A stretch of DNA of 54,757 nucleotides from Bacillus sp. AZ43 (GTDB lineage Bacteria > Actinomycetota > Actinomycetes > Mycobacteriales > Geodermatophilaceae), in NCBI GenBank assembly GCA_004570425.1, contig SPQJ01000028.1, positions 1 through 54,757 of the forward strand, written 5' to 3'. The translations under genes and the position numbers were made by a program. Positions 16,813-25,476 of this stretch are shown piece by piece; the first letter of the stretch is position 1, and each line of letters begins with the position of its first letter. Below the pieces are notes generated by a model. It made no database searches. It was not told where the DNA came from and saw only the letters and a program-made list of their open reading frames with translations.

Positions 16813-17646
16813 TCACGGGCCGTCCTGGCGGTAGACCAGCACCGAGTGGCCGATCCGGATGACGTCGCCGTCGTTGAGGACGTGACGGTTGACCCGGCGG
16901 CCGTTGACCAGCGTGCCGTTGGTCGAGCCGAGGTCGACGACGGTCGCCGACCCGCCCTCCAGGACGACGTCGACGTGCTTGCGGCTCACGCCGGTGTCGG
17001 GCAGGCGGATGTCGGCCTCGGTGCCGCGGCCGATGACGTTGCGGCCGGTGGACAGCTCGTGCCGGGTGCCGGGGCCGTCGACGACCAGGACGTGGGTGAC
17101 GCCGGGGCGACTGCCGGCCCGGCCGGTGAACGACGGGCCCTGCGCGCCGGTGTCCGTGGCGCTCCGGCCGCGCAGCGGGGGCAGGGGCGGCAGCGGGGGC
17201 AGCGGCGGGTGCGCGCCCGTCGGGGGGCGCGGGGGAGCGGCCACCGCGAAGTCGTCGCGGGCCGGCGGGCGCGCCGGGTCGGCGACCTGGGAGCTGACCT
17301 CGAAGACGCCGGTGGGGAGGTCGGGGTCCTGCTCGAGGTGGACGGTCACCTTGTCGAAGACCTGGTAGCCCTCGTCGTCGATGTGCTCGGCCACCATGTC
17401 GGCGAGCTCGCCGGCCAGCTGGTCGGACCACTGCCCGAGGTGCTCGAAGTCGGTGCGGCCCAGGGTGACCACGTAGACGTTCGGCGCGAGCACTCGGCCC
17501 TCGCCCATCACGGAGCGCTGCTCGTCGGCTTCGCGCTGGAGGGCCTTGGCGATCTCGGCCGGGTGCACCTTGCCCTTGAAGATGCGGGCGAAGGCCAGCC
17601 CGACCATGCCCTCGAGGCGTCGCTCGAAGCGCTGCAGCACACCCAC
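16813..17646 (-). CDS. fhaA: FHA-domain protein FhaA (DUF3662-FHA)
   Basis: 277 residues: N-terminal DUF3662 domain (about 1-120; VGVLQRFERRLEGMVGLAF, FKGKVHPAEIAKALQREAD), a Pro/Ala-rich linker, then a C-terminal FHA domain with RGTEAD, SRKHVDV and STNGTLV. GTG at 17646 follows GGGAGC (17651-17656, minus strand) and gives the normal family N-terminus; a longer frame to 17745 adds an unrelated extension. FhaA binds phosphorylated MviN and kinases in mycobacteria. It is the first gene of the operon. Confidence 0.93.
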   Translation of the reverse strand: MGVLQRFERRLEGMVGLAFARIFKGKVHPAEIAKALQREADEQRSVMGEGRVLAPNVYVVTLGRTDFEHLGQWSDQLAGELADMVAEHIDDEGYQVFDKVTVHLEQDPDLPTGVFEVSSQVADPARPPARDDFAVAAPPRPPTGAHPPLPPLPPLPPLRGRSATDTGAQGPSFTGRAGSRPGVTHVLVVDGPGTRHELSTGRNVIGRGTEADIRLPDTGVSRKHVDVVLEGGSATVVDLGSTNGTLVNGRRVNRHVLNDGDVIRIGHSVLVYRQDGP

Positions 17647-17816
17647 AGTCGCTCCCTTGCGCTCGGTCGGTCGTCCCGCTGTCCCCACGGTGATCGTAGC
17701 CGGGTGGTGCCCCACATACCGGCCGGTAACCCGCGGGTCGGTCACATGCGCCCCGCCTGACCCGACACCGACCGGGCAACGACCGACCCCCCGGCCGGGT
17801 CACGGCGTCCGGCTGC

Positions 17817-17822
17817 TAATCT
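17817..17822 (+). promoter_or_regulatory. -10 box (TAATCT) of tRNA-Leu
   Basis: TAATCT matches TANNNT and lies 12 bases before the tRNA. The 17647-17834 gap must also hold the divergent fhaA promoter, which I could not assign. Confidence 0.5.
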
Positions 17823-17834
17823 CGTCGGGCGCCA

Positions 17835-17917
17835 GGGCAAGTGGCGGAATGGCAGACGCGCACGGTTCAGGTCCGTGTGTCCGAAAGGACGTGGGGGTTC
17901 AACTCCCCCCTTGCCCA
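17835..17917 (+). tRNA. tRNA-Leu (anticodon CAG)
   Basis: An 83-nt class II tRNA. Acceptor GGGCAAG (17835-17841) pairs with CTTGCCC (17910-17916), discriminator A17917. The anticodon loop TTCAGGT gives CAG, a long variable arm is present (GTGTCCGAAAGGACGT), and the T loop has GGGTTCAACTCC. CCA is not encoded. A leucine tRNA closes the corresponding mycobacterial region too. Confidence 0.97.
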
Positions 17918-17932
17918 CCCAGTTCGACCAGC

Positions 17933-17962
17933 ACCCCGTTCCCGGTCCGCCGGGGGCGGGGT
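17933..17962. terminator. hairpin between tRNA-Leu and DUF1707 gene
   Basis: A 13-bp stem with two G-U pairs (17933-17945 with 17950-17962) and a TCCG loop, followed on the plus strand by a T/C-rich stretch. It can serve both the tRNA and the convergent DUF1707 gene. Confidence 0.6.
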
Positions 17963-17977
17963 TCTCTGCTCTCCGGG

Positions 17978-18430
17978 TCAGCCGAGGCGCCGGGGCTCGT
18001 CGTCGTCCTGGTCCTCGTCGTCCTCCCGGTCACCCGTGAGCCGGCCGGCCAGGAGGACCGCGCCCCACGGACCGATCACCCACACCGGCCAGAAGTACAG
18101 GAGCTCCCAGGTGGCCAGCGAGGTGATGGCCCAGATGGCGAGCACGATCAGGGAGGTGCTCGCCCAGGCCCGCCAGTCCTCGTCCCGCATCCACTCCCAG
18201 CGGCCGCGGGACGCCACGGCGGCCTCCGGGACGGGCACGGGCGACCGCTCGGGCGCCGGCAGGTCGGCCGTCAGCTCGGCGAGTTCGCCGTAGGTCTTGG
18301 CGGCGTAGGCCCTGCCCAGGCGCTCCTCGTACTCGGCGACGGTGAGCCGCCCGGCGGCCATGTGCTCGCCGAGGACGGTGGCGACGGCGGTCCGGTCGGT
18401 GTCGGCGGCGCGCAGGTGGGGCTCGGGCAT
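17978..18430 (-). CDS. DUF1707 domain membrane protein
   Basis: 150 residues. The first 55 residues are a DUF1707 (SHOCT-like) domain: LRAADTDRTAVATVLGEHM, GRLTVAEYEERLGRAYAA, TYGELAELTADLP. A linker follows, then two transmembrane helices (about 90-108 and 110-128) like the 2TM domain, and an acidic tail. Function unknown; DUF1707 proteins are small actinobacterial membrane proteins, sometimes linked to envelope stress. Start ATG 18430 follows GAGAGACC on the minus strand. Confidence 0.85.
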   Translation of the reverse strand: MPEPHLRAADTDRTAVATVLGEHMAAGRLTVAEYEERLGRAYAAKTYGELAELTADLPAPERSPVPVPEAAVASRGRWEWMRDEDWRAWASTSLIVLAIWAITSLATWELLYFWPVWVIGPWGAVLLAGRLTGDREDDEDQDDDEPRRLG

Positions 18431-18524
18431 CGCTGGTCTCTCCTGGTGCGGGAGTGCTCAGTCTCGTCGGGGGATCGGCCTCGGTCCACTGCCGGACGGC
18501 ACAGGTTCCACGTGGAACCCCGCC

Positions 18525-19682
18525 TCAGCGCACGGCGGCGTCGCGGGCCAGCGACTTGCCGATCACCATCCGCTGGATCTGGTTGGTGCCCTCGAAGATC
18601 TGCATGACCTTGGCCTCGCGCATGTACCGCTCGGCGGGGAACTCCCGGGTGTAGCCGGCACCGCCGAGCACCTGGACGGCGTCGGTGGTCACCTTCATGG
18701 CGGCGTCGGTGGCCACCAGCTTGGCGATGCTGGCCTGCCGGCCGTACTCCTTGCCGGCGTCCTTGCGCCGGGCGGCGACCAGGTACGTGGCGCGGGCGGA
18801 CTCCACGGCGGCGGCCATGTCGGCCAGCAGGAACGCCACACCCTGGTGCTCGACGATCGGCCGGCCGAACGCCTCCCGCTCCCCGGCGTACCGGACGGCG
18901 AGGTCGAGGGCGGACTGCGCCAGCCCGACGGCGACCGCGCTGACCCCGAGGCGGCCGGAGTCGAGCGCCGCGAGCGCGATCGACAGCCCGCGGCCGCGCT
19001 CGCCGACGAGCCGGTCGGCCGGCACCGGGACGTCGTCCAGGCGGATCGCGGCCGTGGTCGACCCGGTCAGGCCCATCTTCTCCTCGGGCTTCGCGGGGGA
19101 GAAGCCGGGCAGGTCGGGCGTGAGGTGGAAGCAGGAGATGCCGCGTTCCCCGTCGTCCGGGGTGCGGAGGAACGTCGAGTAGAAGTCGGCGTGCCCGCCG
19201 TGCGTGACCCAGGCCTTCTCCCCGCTGGCCAGCCAGCCCGTGTCGCCGGCCTTCGCGCTGGCCCGCATGGCGGCCGGGTCGGAGCCGGCGTGCGCCTCGG
19301 ACAGGCAGTAGGCCCCCAGCAACTGCCCGCCCACCATGTCGGGCAGCAGCTCGCGGCGCTGGGCGTCGGTGCCGAAGCGGTCGATCGGGAAGCAGGCGAG
19401 CGTGTGCACGCTGACGCCGAGCGCGACGCTGGCCCAGCGGGCGGCGAGCTCCTCGACCACCTGCAGGTAGACCTCGTAGGGCTGCCCGCCGCCGCCGACG
19501 TCCTCGCCGAAGGGCAGCCCGAGCAGGCCGGCGTCGCCCAGCACCCGGAAGACCTCGCGCGGGAAGCGCTCCTCGCGCTCGTACTGCGCGGCCTTCGGCG
19601 CGAGCTCGGCGTCGGCCAGCTCGCGGGTCAGCGCGATGAGGTCGGCGGCCTCGGGGGTGGGCAGTTCGCGGTCGACCGGCAC
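18525..19682 (-). CDS. acyl-CoA dehydrogenase
   Basis: 385 residues, normal for a FAD-dependent acyl-CoA dehydrogenase introducing a trans-2 double bond in beta-oxidation. Blocks: LSEAHAGSDPAAM, KMGLTGSTTAAIRLDDVPVP, GRPIVEHQGVAFLLADM, VLGGAGYTREFPAERYMREA and IFEGTNQIQRMVI, which contains the catalytic Glu in the position used by short/medium-chain enzymes. GTG start at 19682 follows GAGGAGC. It diverges from the GNAT gene. Chain-length preference cannot be read reliably. Confidence 0.93.
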   Translation of the reverse strand: MPVDRELPTPEAADLIALTRELADAELAPKAAQYEREERFPREVFRVLGDAGLLGLPFGEDVGGGGQPYEVYLQVVEELAARWASVALGVSVHTLACFPIDRFGTDAQRRELLPDMVGGQLLGAYCLSEAHAGSDPAAMRASAKAGDTGWLASGEKAWVTHGGHADFYSTFLRTPDDGERGISCFHLTPDLPGFSPAKPEEKMGLTGSTTAAIRLDDVPVPADRLVGERGRGLSIALAALDSGRLGVSAVAVGLAQSALDLAVRYAGEREAFGRPIVEHQGVAFLLADMAAAVESARATYLVAARRKDAGKEYGRQASIAKLVATDAAMKVTTDAVQVLGGAGYTREFPAERYMREAKVMQIFEGTNQIQRMVIGKSLARDAAVR

Positions 19683-19741
19683 GGTGCTCCTCGGGTCAGG
19701 CGGTATCGAGGACGGTACGTCGCGCTTGGGAGGATCCTCGC

Positions 19742-20197
19742 GTGCAGATCACCCCGGCGGAGTGGGACGACGCCGTCGTCCAGCGCCTCGCCGCCGAGCA
19801 GCAGGCCGAGATCCGGGCGCGGTACGGCGGCAAGGAGGAACCGGGCACCCACCCGTCGGCAGCCGACGTCAGCGTCGTCCTGGTGGCCTGCGACGACGAC
19901 GGCAGCCCGCTGGGCTGCGGGGCCCTGCGCGCCCTCGGGGACGGCGTCGCCGAGGTGAAGCGGATGTACGTCGTCCCGTCGGCGCGGGGCCGCGGCGTCT
20001 CCCGCGCGGTGCTGCGCGGGCTCGAGGACGCCGCCCGCGACCGCGGCTGGACGACTCTGCGGCTGGAGACCGGCCCCCTGCAGCCGGAGGCCGTCGGGCT
20101 GTACACCTCGGCCGGCTACCGGCCGATCGCGGCGTTCGGCGCCTACGTCGGCGATCCCGATGCCCTCGACTCGCTCTTCTTCGAGCGCGACCTCTGA
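19742..20197 (+). CDS. GNAT family N-acetyltransferase
   Basis: 151 residues with the GNAT fold: AEVKRMYVVPSARGRGVSRA is the strand beta-4/motif A acetyl-CoA pyrophosphate-binding loop (RGRGVS), and AVGLYTSAGYRPI is motif B. GTG 19742 is preceded by GGGAGGA (about 19729-19735). Substrate unknown. The stop faces the HNH gene with an 7-base gap. Confidence 0.88.
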   Translation: MQITPAEWDDAVVQRLAAEQQAEIRARYGGKEEPGTHPSAADVSVVLVACDDDGSPLGCGALRALGDGVAEVKRMYVVPSARGRGVSRAVLRGLEDAARDRGWTTLRLETGPLQPEAVGLYTSAGYRPIAAFGAYVGDPDALDSLFFERDL

Positions 20198-20204
20198 CCA
20201 CGGC

Positions 20205-21431
20205 CTACGGGGCCGGCCCGCGGATGCGGATCTCGGTGCCGTCCGGGCGGTAGGTGTGCCAGTCGGCCGTGCCGGGGTCGCGGGCGACCCGGAAGCCGCC
20301 CTCGTGGACCGCGGTGTGGTGCCGTTCGCAGATGAGCGCCCCGGTGTCGCACGACGTCTCGCCACCCCAGGCCCAGTGATCGACGTGGTGGACGTCGCAC
20401 CAGGCGGCCGGGGCGTCGCACCCGGCGAAGACGCAGTGCACGTCGCGGACCTCGATGGCGCGCCGGATGCCCGCCGGGAACAGGCGGTGCTCCCGGCCCA
20501 CGTCCAGGGGCAGGCTGTTCGGGCCGGTGAGGATGCGGGACACCCCTGCATCGCACGCGAGCCGGCGCGCGGTCTCCGCCGGGATCGGCCCGCCGAAGGC
20601 CAGCTCCGCGGCCCCCGGCACGCTCCGCTCGGCGGCCAGCGTCATCCAGTCGACGGTGACCCGTACGTGCGGGCGTTGCCCGCGGACGTCGGGGAGCGCG
20701 CCGCCGTGCAGCGCCTGACGGCACAGTTCGACGAGGGCGTCGCCCAGACGTTCGGCATGGGTGCGCCGGTCCCCGGCGGGGCGGTGCCCGTTCATGACCG
20801 ACTCCAGGGCGGTGTGCACCATCTCGGCGCCGACCGGGTCCAGGTGCCCGGACAGGTAGTGGCGTCCGCCCACCGAGCTGCCCATCCGGAAGACGCGGGC
20901 CAGGCCGGCGGCGTCGTCGAGGGTGCCGTCCGGATCGATGCCCGCGACCCATCGGCGCACGGCCTGGGCGGTGTCCTCGGGGCCCAGGGCCAGGGCGGCG
21001 CCGGTGAGGATGCGGTCGGTCTCCCGCAGGGCGATGCCGTGCTCGTGGGCCGCAGCGACCCTGGCCGGTGTCACCGCGCCGGTCACCACGCCCACGTGGG
21101 CGGGGGTCACCGCGCCGGTGGCGTAGGCAGCGGTCAGCGCGGGCAGGTCCCGCAGGCGCCGGCCGCCCCGCACCAGCACGGCCGCCTCGCGACCGGAGAT
21201 CCGGCAGTGCCCGGTCAGCCACCTCTTCATCGACGCCATGCCGTCACCGGCATGCACGGTCCGCGCCTCCCCCGCTCCGACGGCGGCGGTCTGGAGCGCC
21301 GACACCCGGTTGATCGCCACCTGGGCGAGGGTGATGACGTCGCGCAGCTGCTCGTCCGACAGGTCTGCAGGGTCGAAATCGGCGGGGTCGAGGGCGGCGA
21401 GCTGCTCGAGCACGGAGACCCAGGAGGACAC
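20205..21431 (-). CDS. DUF222 / HNH endonuclease domain protein
   Basis: 408 residues. N-terminal DUF222 helical domain (about 1-270) and a C-terminal HNH nuclease (about 300-390) with CVFAGCDAPAAWCDVHHVDHW and LICERHHTAVHEGG, containing the zinc cysteines and HH catalytic pair. This family is multicopy in many Actinobacteria and often associated with mobile introns or repeats; the role is not established. GTG 21431 is chosen because GAGGAGG (21443-21449) precedes it; an extension to 21596 would overlap the divergent epimerase. A short internal duplication (GAVTPAHV / GAVTPARV) is seen near residue 110. Confidence 0.88.
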   Translation of the reverse strand: MSSWVSVLEQLAALDPADFDPADLSDEQLRDVITLAQVAINRVSALQTAAVGAGEARTVHAGDGMASMKRWLTGHCRISGREAAVLVRGGRRLRDLPALTAAYATGAVTPAHVGVVTGAVTPARVAAAHEHGIALRETDRILTGAALALGPEDTAQAVRRWVAGIDPDGTLDDAAGLARVFRMGSSVGGRHYLSGHLDPVGAEMVHTALESVMNGHRPAGDRRTHAERLGDALVELCRQALHGGALPDVRGQRPHVRVTVDWMTLAAERSVPGAAELAFGGPIPAETARRLACDAGVSRILTGPNSLPLDVGREHRLFPAGIRRAIEVRDVHCVFAGCDAPAAWCDVHHVDHWAWGGETSCDTGALICERHHTAVHEGGFRVARDPGTADWHTYRPDGTEIRIRGPAP

Positions 21432-21594
21432 GACCCGGCACCTCCTCGAACCGTCGTCGACCGAACGCTTGTACGGAAGGTAGGCCGTCCGGACGGGCGG
21501 GAACCGCAGGTGAGAAGGGCTGTGGAAACGGCCGCGCTGTCCACAGGGACCGGCTCCGGTCGGCGACCCGGTAGGCCTGTGGTGAGGTGGGCGC

Positions 21595-22509
21595 ATGCCC
21601 GAGACCTGGCCCCGGACCGCCCCGGACGAGGTGGAGCTGACCGCCGGGGACGCCGTCCTCGCCGTCGACCTGCGCGGGGGGACGTTCCGCCGGCTGACGG
21701 TCGGCGACTGGGACGTCCTGGACGGCTACGACTCCGGCACCGTCGCTCCCGGCTGGCGCGGCGCGGTGCTCGTCCCCTGGCCGAACCGGATCCGCGAGGG
21801 CCGGTGGAGCTGGGACGGCGAGGACCTGCAGCTCGAGGTCCAGTCGCCCGCGGAGCCGCACGCGATCCACGGCCTGGTGGCCTGGCAGCCGTGGACGGTC
21901 CTCGACCGGGGTGAGCGCTCGGTAACGGTCGGCACGACGGTCGAGCCGCACCCCGGCTACCCGTTCCGGCTGGCCGTCGCCGTCGACACCGAGCTGACCG
22001 GCGACGCGCTCACGTGCACCGTCCGGGTCATGAACGCCGGTGACCGCCCCGCGCCGTTCGGCGCCGGCGTCCACCCCTACCTGTCCGTCGGGGCAGACGC
22101 GTCCGGCGGCATCGGCGACGCCGAGCTCCAGCTGCCGGCGCGGACCGAGCTGCTGCTCGACGGCGGCCTCCCCACCGGTGGGCGGGTCCCGTTCGACGGC
22201 GCGGTCGGCCGCATCGGTGACCGCGTCCTCGACACCCCGCTCACCGACCTCGTCCGCGACGCGGACGGCTGGGCACGGACACGGCTCCGGGGACCGGCCG
22301 GCGAGCTGGTCCTCGCCGTCGACGGGTCCTGGCCGTGGCTGCAGGTCTACAGCGGCGACACGCTGCCGGAGGGGCAGCGTCGCCGCAGCCTCGCCGTCGA
22401 GCCGATGACCTGCCCGCCGAACGCCCTGGCCGACGGGGTCGACCTCGTCGTCCTGGAGCCGGGGGAGCGGTGGTCGGGCACCTGGTCCCTTTCCTGGACG
22501 GCGACCTGA
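21595..22509 (+). CDS. aldose 1-epimerase family protein
   Basis: 304 residues of galactose-mutarotase fold. Visible blocks: VPWPNRIREGRWSWDGE (sugar-binding Asn/Arg), EPHAIHGLV (catalytic His), FGAGVHPYLSVG (second His) and SLAVEPMTCPPNAL (catalytic Glu base). It interconverts alpha and beta anomers of hexoses. The stop overlaps the next gene's ATG by one base (TGATG), so the two are probably co-translated. Confidence 0.9.
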   Translation: MPETWPRTAPDEVELTAGDAVLAVDLRGGTFRRLTVGDWDVLDGYDSGTVAPGWRGAVLVPWPNRIREGRWSWDGEDLQLEVQSPAEPHAIHGLVAWQPWTVLDRGERSVTVGTTVEPHPGYPFRLAVAVDTELTGDALTCTVRVMNAGDRPAPFGAGVHPYLSVGADASGGIGDAELQLPARTELLLDGGLPTGGRVPFDGAVGRIGDRVLDTPLTDLVRDADGWARTRLRGPAGELVLAVDGSWPWLQVYSGDTLPEGQRRRSLAVEPMTCPPNALADGVDLVVLEPGERWSGTWSLSWTAT

Positions 22510-23225
22510 TGCGCGTCGTGGAGCTCTGGCGCTACCCCGTCAAGTCCCTTCAGGGCGAGCGCCTGGACGCCGCCGAGCTGGGCGCCGACGGGCTGACCGG
22601 CGACCGGCACTGGGCGCTCTTCGACCGCGACACCGGCCTGGGTCTCACCGCGCGCCGGGTGCCGGAGCTGCTGTTCGGGGCCGCCCGCCTGCGCCCGGAC
22701 GGCGGGGTGGAGGTGGTGCTGCCCGACGGGACGGTGACCACCGACGAGGCGGCGATCTCCGACTGGCTCGGCCGGCCGGTCGAGCTGCGGGAGGCGCGGG
22801 AGGACGACGGCGAGGGCCCGACCTACGAGGCGCCGGTCGACGACCTCGACGACCTCGCGGAGTGGCAGCAGTGGCAGGGTGCGCCCGGCCCCTTCCACGA
22901 CAGCCCGCGCATCCGGGTGTCGCTGGTCTCCACCGGCACCCTCGGCCACTGGGACCGCCGCCGGTTCCGCGCCAACGTCGTCCTCGACGGCGAGCGGGAG
23001 GACGACCTGGAGGGCACGCAGGCGCGCCTCGGCGCGGCCCGGGTGCTGATCGGCCGCGGCATCGCCCGCTGCGTCATGACCACCCGCCCGCAGGCCGGCG
23101 GCATCGCCCGCGACACGTCGGTGCTCAAGACGATCCACCGCGAGCGCGGCGGGCTGCTCGCCGTGCGCGCCGCGGTCCTCGAGCCCGGCGTGGTGCGCAC
23201 CGGCGACGAGCTCCGCCCCGCCTGA
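22509..23225 (+). CDS. MOSC domain protein
   Basis: 238 residues: MOSC N-terminal beta-barrel (about 1-75; ELWRYPVKSLQGE, DGLTGDRHWALFD) and MOSC domain (about 95-235; FHDSPRIRVSLVSTGTL, RFRANVVLD, ARCVMTTRPQAGG with the conserved Cys). MOSC proteins are related to the C-terminus of Moco sulfurase and to YcbX/mARC molybdenum enzymes that reduce N-hydroxylated compounds. No ferredoxin domain is present. ATG 22509 is set by the overlap with the epimerase stop. Confidence 0.9.
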   Translation: MRVVELWRYPVKSLQGERLDAAELGADGLTGDRHWALFDRDTGLGLTARRVPELLFGAARLRPDGGVEVVLPDGTVTTDEAAISDWLGRPVELREAREDDGEGPTYEAPVDDLDDLAEWQQWQGAPGPFHDSPRIRVSLVSTGTLGHWDRRRFRANVVLDGEREDDLEGTQARLGAARVLIGRGIARCVMTTRPQAGGIARDTSVLKTIHRERGGLLAVRAAVLEPGVVRTGDELRPA

Positions 23226-23241
23226 GACGACACTGGTCACC

Positions 23242-23457
23242 GTGCGCACCATCGCGATCCGCCCGGGCGAGGAGAGCATCCGGCTGGGCCAGCTGCTCAA
23301 GCTCGTCGACGCCGTCCCGACCGGTGCCCAGGTGAAGGACGTGCTGTTCTCCGGCGCCGTCCGCGTCAACGGCGAGCCCGAGGACCGGCGCGGCCGCCAG
23401 CTCCGTCGCGGCGACGTCGTCGCGATCGAGGGGATGGAGGACGTCCGCATCGGCTGA
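23242..23457 (+). CDS. small S4-domain RNA-binding protein
   Basis: 71 residues made almost entirely of an S4 fold: RLGQLLKLVDAVPTGAQVKD, LFSGAVRVNGEPE, GRQLRRGDVV. It resembles YbcJ-like small RNA-binding proteins. GTG start 23242, 16 bases after the MOSC stop, probably the same transcript; a GACACT box also lies 7 bases upstream. RNA target unknown. Confidence 0.85.
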   Translation: MRTIAIRPGEESIRLGQLLKLVDAVPTGAQVKDVLFSGAVRVNGEPEDRRGRQLRRGDVVAIEGMEDVRIG

Positions 23458-23485
23458 GCGCCCGGTCGTCTGCCACGCTGGCGGC

Positions 23486-24673
23486 GTGACCCGCGCGCCG
23501 TACCTGTCCTCCCGCCTGCAGGGCTTCGGGACGACGGTGTTCGCGGAGATGAGCGCGCTGGCGCTGGCCACCGGATCGGTCAACCTCGGCCAGGGCTTTC
23601 CCGACTACCCCGGCCCGCCCGAGGTCCTCGACGTCGCCCGCGCGGCCATCGGCACGGCCGCCGACCAGTATCCGCCCGGGCCCGGCATCCCCGAGCTGCG
23701 CGCCGCTGTCAGCGAGCACGTCGAGCGCTTCCGCGGGCTCGCCTACGACCCCGACACGGAGGTCCTGGTGACCGCCGGGGCGACCGAGGCGCTGTCGGCC
23801 GCGCTGCTCGCGCTGCTCGAGACCGGCGACGAGGTCGTGCTGTTCGAGCCGATGTACGACTGCTACGCCGCCGGGATCGCCATGGCCGGCGCCGTTCCGC
23901 GCCCCGTCCCGCTGCGCCCGCCCGCGGAGGGCGCCGGCCCGTGGACCTGCGACCCGGACGAGCTGCGCGCGGCCATCACCCCGCGCACCCGGATGCTGCT
24001 GGTCAACACCCCGCACAACCCCACGGGGAAGGTCTTCACCGCCGAGGAGCTCGGCGAGCTGGCCGCGCTCGCGATCGAGCACGACCTGCTGGTCCTCACC
24101 GACGAGGTCTACGAGCACCTGGTGTTCGACGGCGCGGCGCACGTCCCGATGGCGGGCCTCCCCGGCATGCGCGACCGCACGATCATGGTGAGCAGCGCCG
24201 GCAAGACGTTCAACGTCACCGGCTGGAAGATCGGCTGGATCTGCGGCCCGCCGCCGCTGGTCTCCGCCGTCCGGACGGCGAAGCAGTTCCTCACCTACGT
24301 CAACGGCGGGCCCTTCCAGCCCGCCGTCGCCGCGGGCCTGGCGCTGCCCGACGGGTACTTCGCGGAAGCGGCCCGCGACCTGCAGTACCGCCGCGACGTC
24401 CTGGTCCAGGGCCTCGCCGACGCCGGCCTGCCCGTGATCAGCCCGCAGGCCACCTACTTCGCGACCGTCGACGTCCGGCCGGTGCAGCCCGACGGCGACG
24501 GGCTGGCGTTCTGCCGGTCGCTGCCCGAGCGCGCCGGCGTCGTCGCCGTCCCCACCGTGGTCTTCTACTCACCGGAGCACGCGCACCTGGGGCGGCACCT
24601 GGTCCGGTTCGCGTTCTGCAAGAGCGACGCCGTGCTCGGCGAGGCCGTCGAGCGGCTGAGGAGGCTGGGATGA
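23486..24673 (+). CDS. PLP-dependent aminotransferase class I/II (YbdL/kynurenine-type)
   Basis: 395 residues, fold type I aminotransferase. Family blocks: NLGQGFPDYPGPPEVLD, NTPHNPTGKVF (Asn), TDEVYEHLVFDG (Asp/Tyr), SSAGKTFNVTGWKIGW with the Schiff-base Lys, and VRFAFCKSD near the C-terminus. These signatures match methionine/glutamine-type transaminases (YbdL, kynurenine aminotransferase, glutamine transaminase K). Its stop overlaps the omega-amidase-like gene (ATGA), suggesting they act in sequence: transamination with glutamine or methionine producing a 2-oxo acid amide that the amidase hydrolyses. GTG 23486; CACGCT lies 6 bases upstream. Confidence 0.92.
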   Translation: MTRAPYLSSRLQGFGTTVFAEMSALALATGSVNLGQGFPDYPGPPEVLDVARAAIGTAADQYPPGPGIPELRAAVSEHVERFRGLAYDPDTEVLVTAGATEALSAALLALLETGDEVVLFEPMYDCYAAGIAMAGAVPRPVPLRPPAEGAGPWTCDPDELRAAITPRTRMLLVNTPHNPTGKVFTAEELGELAALAIEHDLLVLTDEVYEHLVFDGAAHVPMAGLPGMRDRTIMVSSAGKTFNVTGWKIGWICGPPPLVSAVRTAKQFLTYVNGGPFQPAVAAGLALPDGYFAEAARDLQYRRDVLVQGLADAGLPVISPQATYFATVDVRPVQPDGDGLAFCRSLPERAGVVAVPTVVFYSPEHAHLGRHLVRFAFCKSDAVLGEAVERLRRLG

Positions 24674-25431
24674 GGATCGCGGCGGTGCAGCACGACATCG
24701 TCTGGGAGGACCGCGACGCCAACTTCGCGAGGCTCGCGCCCCAGGTCGCCCGGGCCGTCGGCGCGGGCGCGGAGCTGGTGCTGCTCAGCGAGACCTTCAG
24801 CACCGGGTTCTCCATGACCGAGGGGATCGGCGAGCCCGAGGGCGGCCCGTCGGCGCAGTTTCTCCTCGGCCAGGCCGCCGAGCACGGCGTCTGGGTGGGC
24901 GGCAGCTGCCCGGAGATCGCCGAGGGGGAGCAGCTGCCCTACAACTCGTTCGTCCTCGCGGGGCCGGAGGGCACCGTGCACCGCTACCGCAAGCTGCACC
25001 CCTTCACCCACGCCGGCGAGCACGAGCGGTTCCGGGCCGGGGAGAAGCCGGCGACGATCGAGGTCGGCGGCCTGCGGATCACCCCGTTCATCTGCTACGA
25101 CCTGCGCTTCGCCAACGTGTTCTGGGAGGCCGCCGCGCACACCGACGTCTACCTCGTGCCCGCGAACTGGCCCAGCCCGCGGCGTCTGCACTGGCAGACC
25201 CTGCTGCAGGCCCGCGCCATCGAGAACCAGGCCTACGTCGTCGGCTGCAACCGGGTGGGGACGGCGGGCGACGGCACCGAGCACGCCGGCGACAGCCGGA
25301 TCGTCAGCCCGATGGGCGAGCTGCTGGCCACCGCGGCCGGCGTCGAGACGATCGTGCTCGCCGACGTCGACCCGGCCGAGGTGACCGCCACCCGTGACCG
25401 GCTCCGGTTCATCCCCGACCGCCGAGGTTGA
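24670..25431 (+). CDS. carbon-nitrogen hydrolase, omega-amidase (YafV) type
   Basis: 253 residues, nitrilase superfamily. Catalytic triad Glu in LLSETFSTGF, Lys in YRKLHPF, Cys in FICYDLRF; ANWPSPRRLHWQTLL and ARAIENQAYVVG are typical of the omega-amidase/YafV branch. Such enzymes hydrolyse 2-oxoglutaramate or 2-oxosuccinamate. ATG 24670 overlaps the aminotransferase stop by 4 bases, so the pair is co-translated. Known glutamine transaminase/omega-amidase coupling in methionine salvage supports the assignment. Confidence 0.9.
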   Translation: MRIAAVQHDIVWEDRDANFARLAPQVARAVGAGAELVLLSETFSTGFSMTEGIGEPEGGPSAQFLLGQAAEHGVWVGGSCPEIAEGEQLPYNSFVLAGPEGTVHRYRKLHPFTHAGEHERFRAGEKPATIEVGGLRITPFICYDLRFANVFWEAAAHTDVYLVPANWPSPRRLHWQTLLQARAIENQAYVVGCNRVGTAGDGTEHAGDSRIVSPMGELLATAAGVETIVLADVDPAEVTATRDRLRFIPDRRG

Positions 25432-25463
25432 ACCGGCCCCTCCCATCGGCCGCACCGGGGCCC

Positions 25464-25469
25464 TAGCGT
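25464..25469 (+). promoter_or_regulatory. -10 box (TAGCGT), leaderless-type, for NhaA fusion
   Basis: TAGCGT, then seven bases, then GTG 25477, with no ribosome binding site. Confidence 0.45.
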
Positions 25470-25476
25470 TCCCGGG

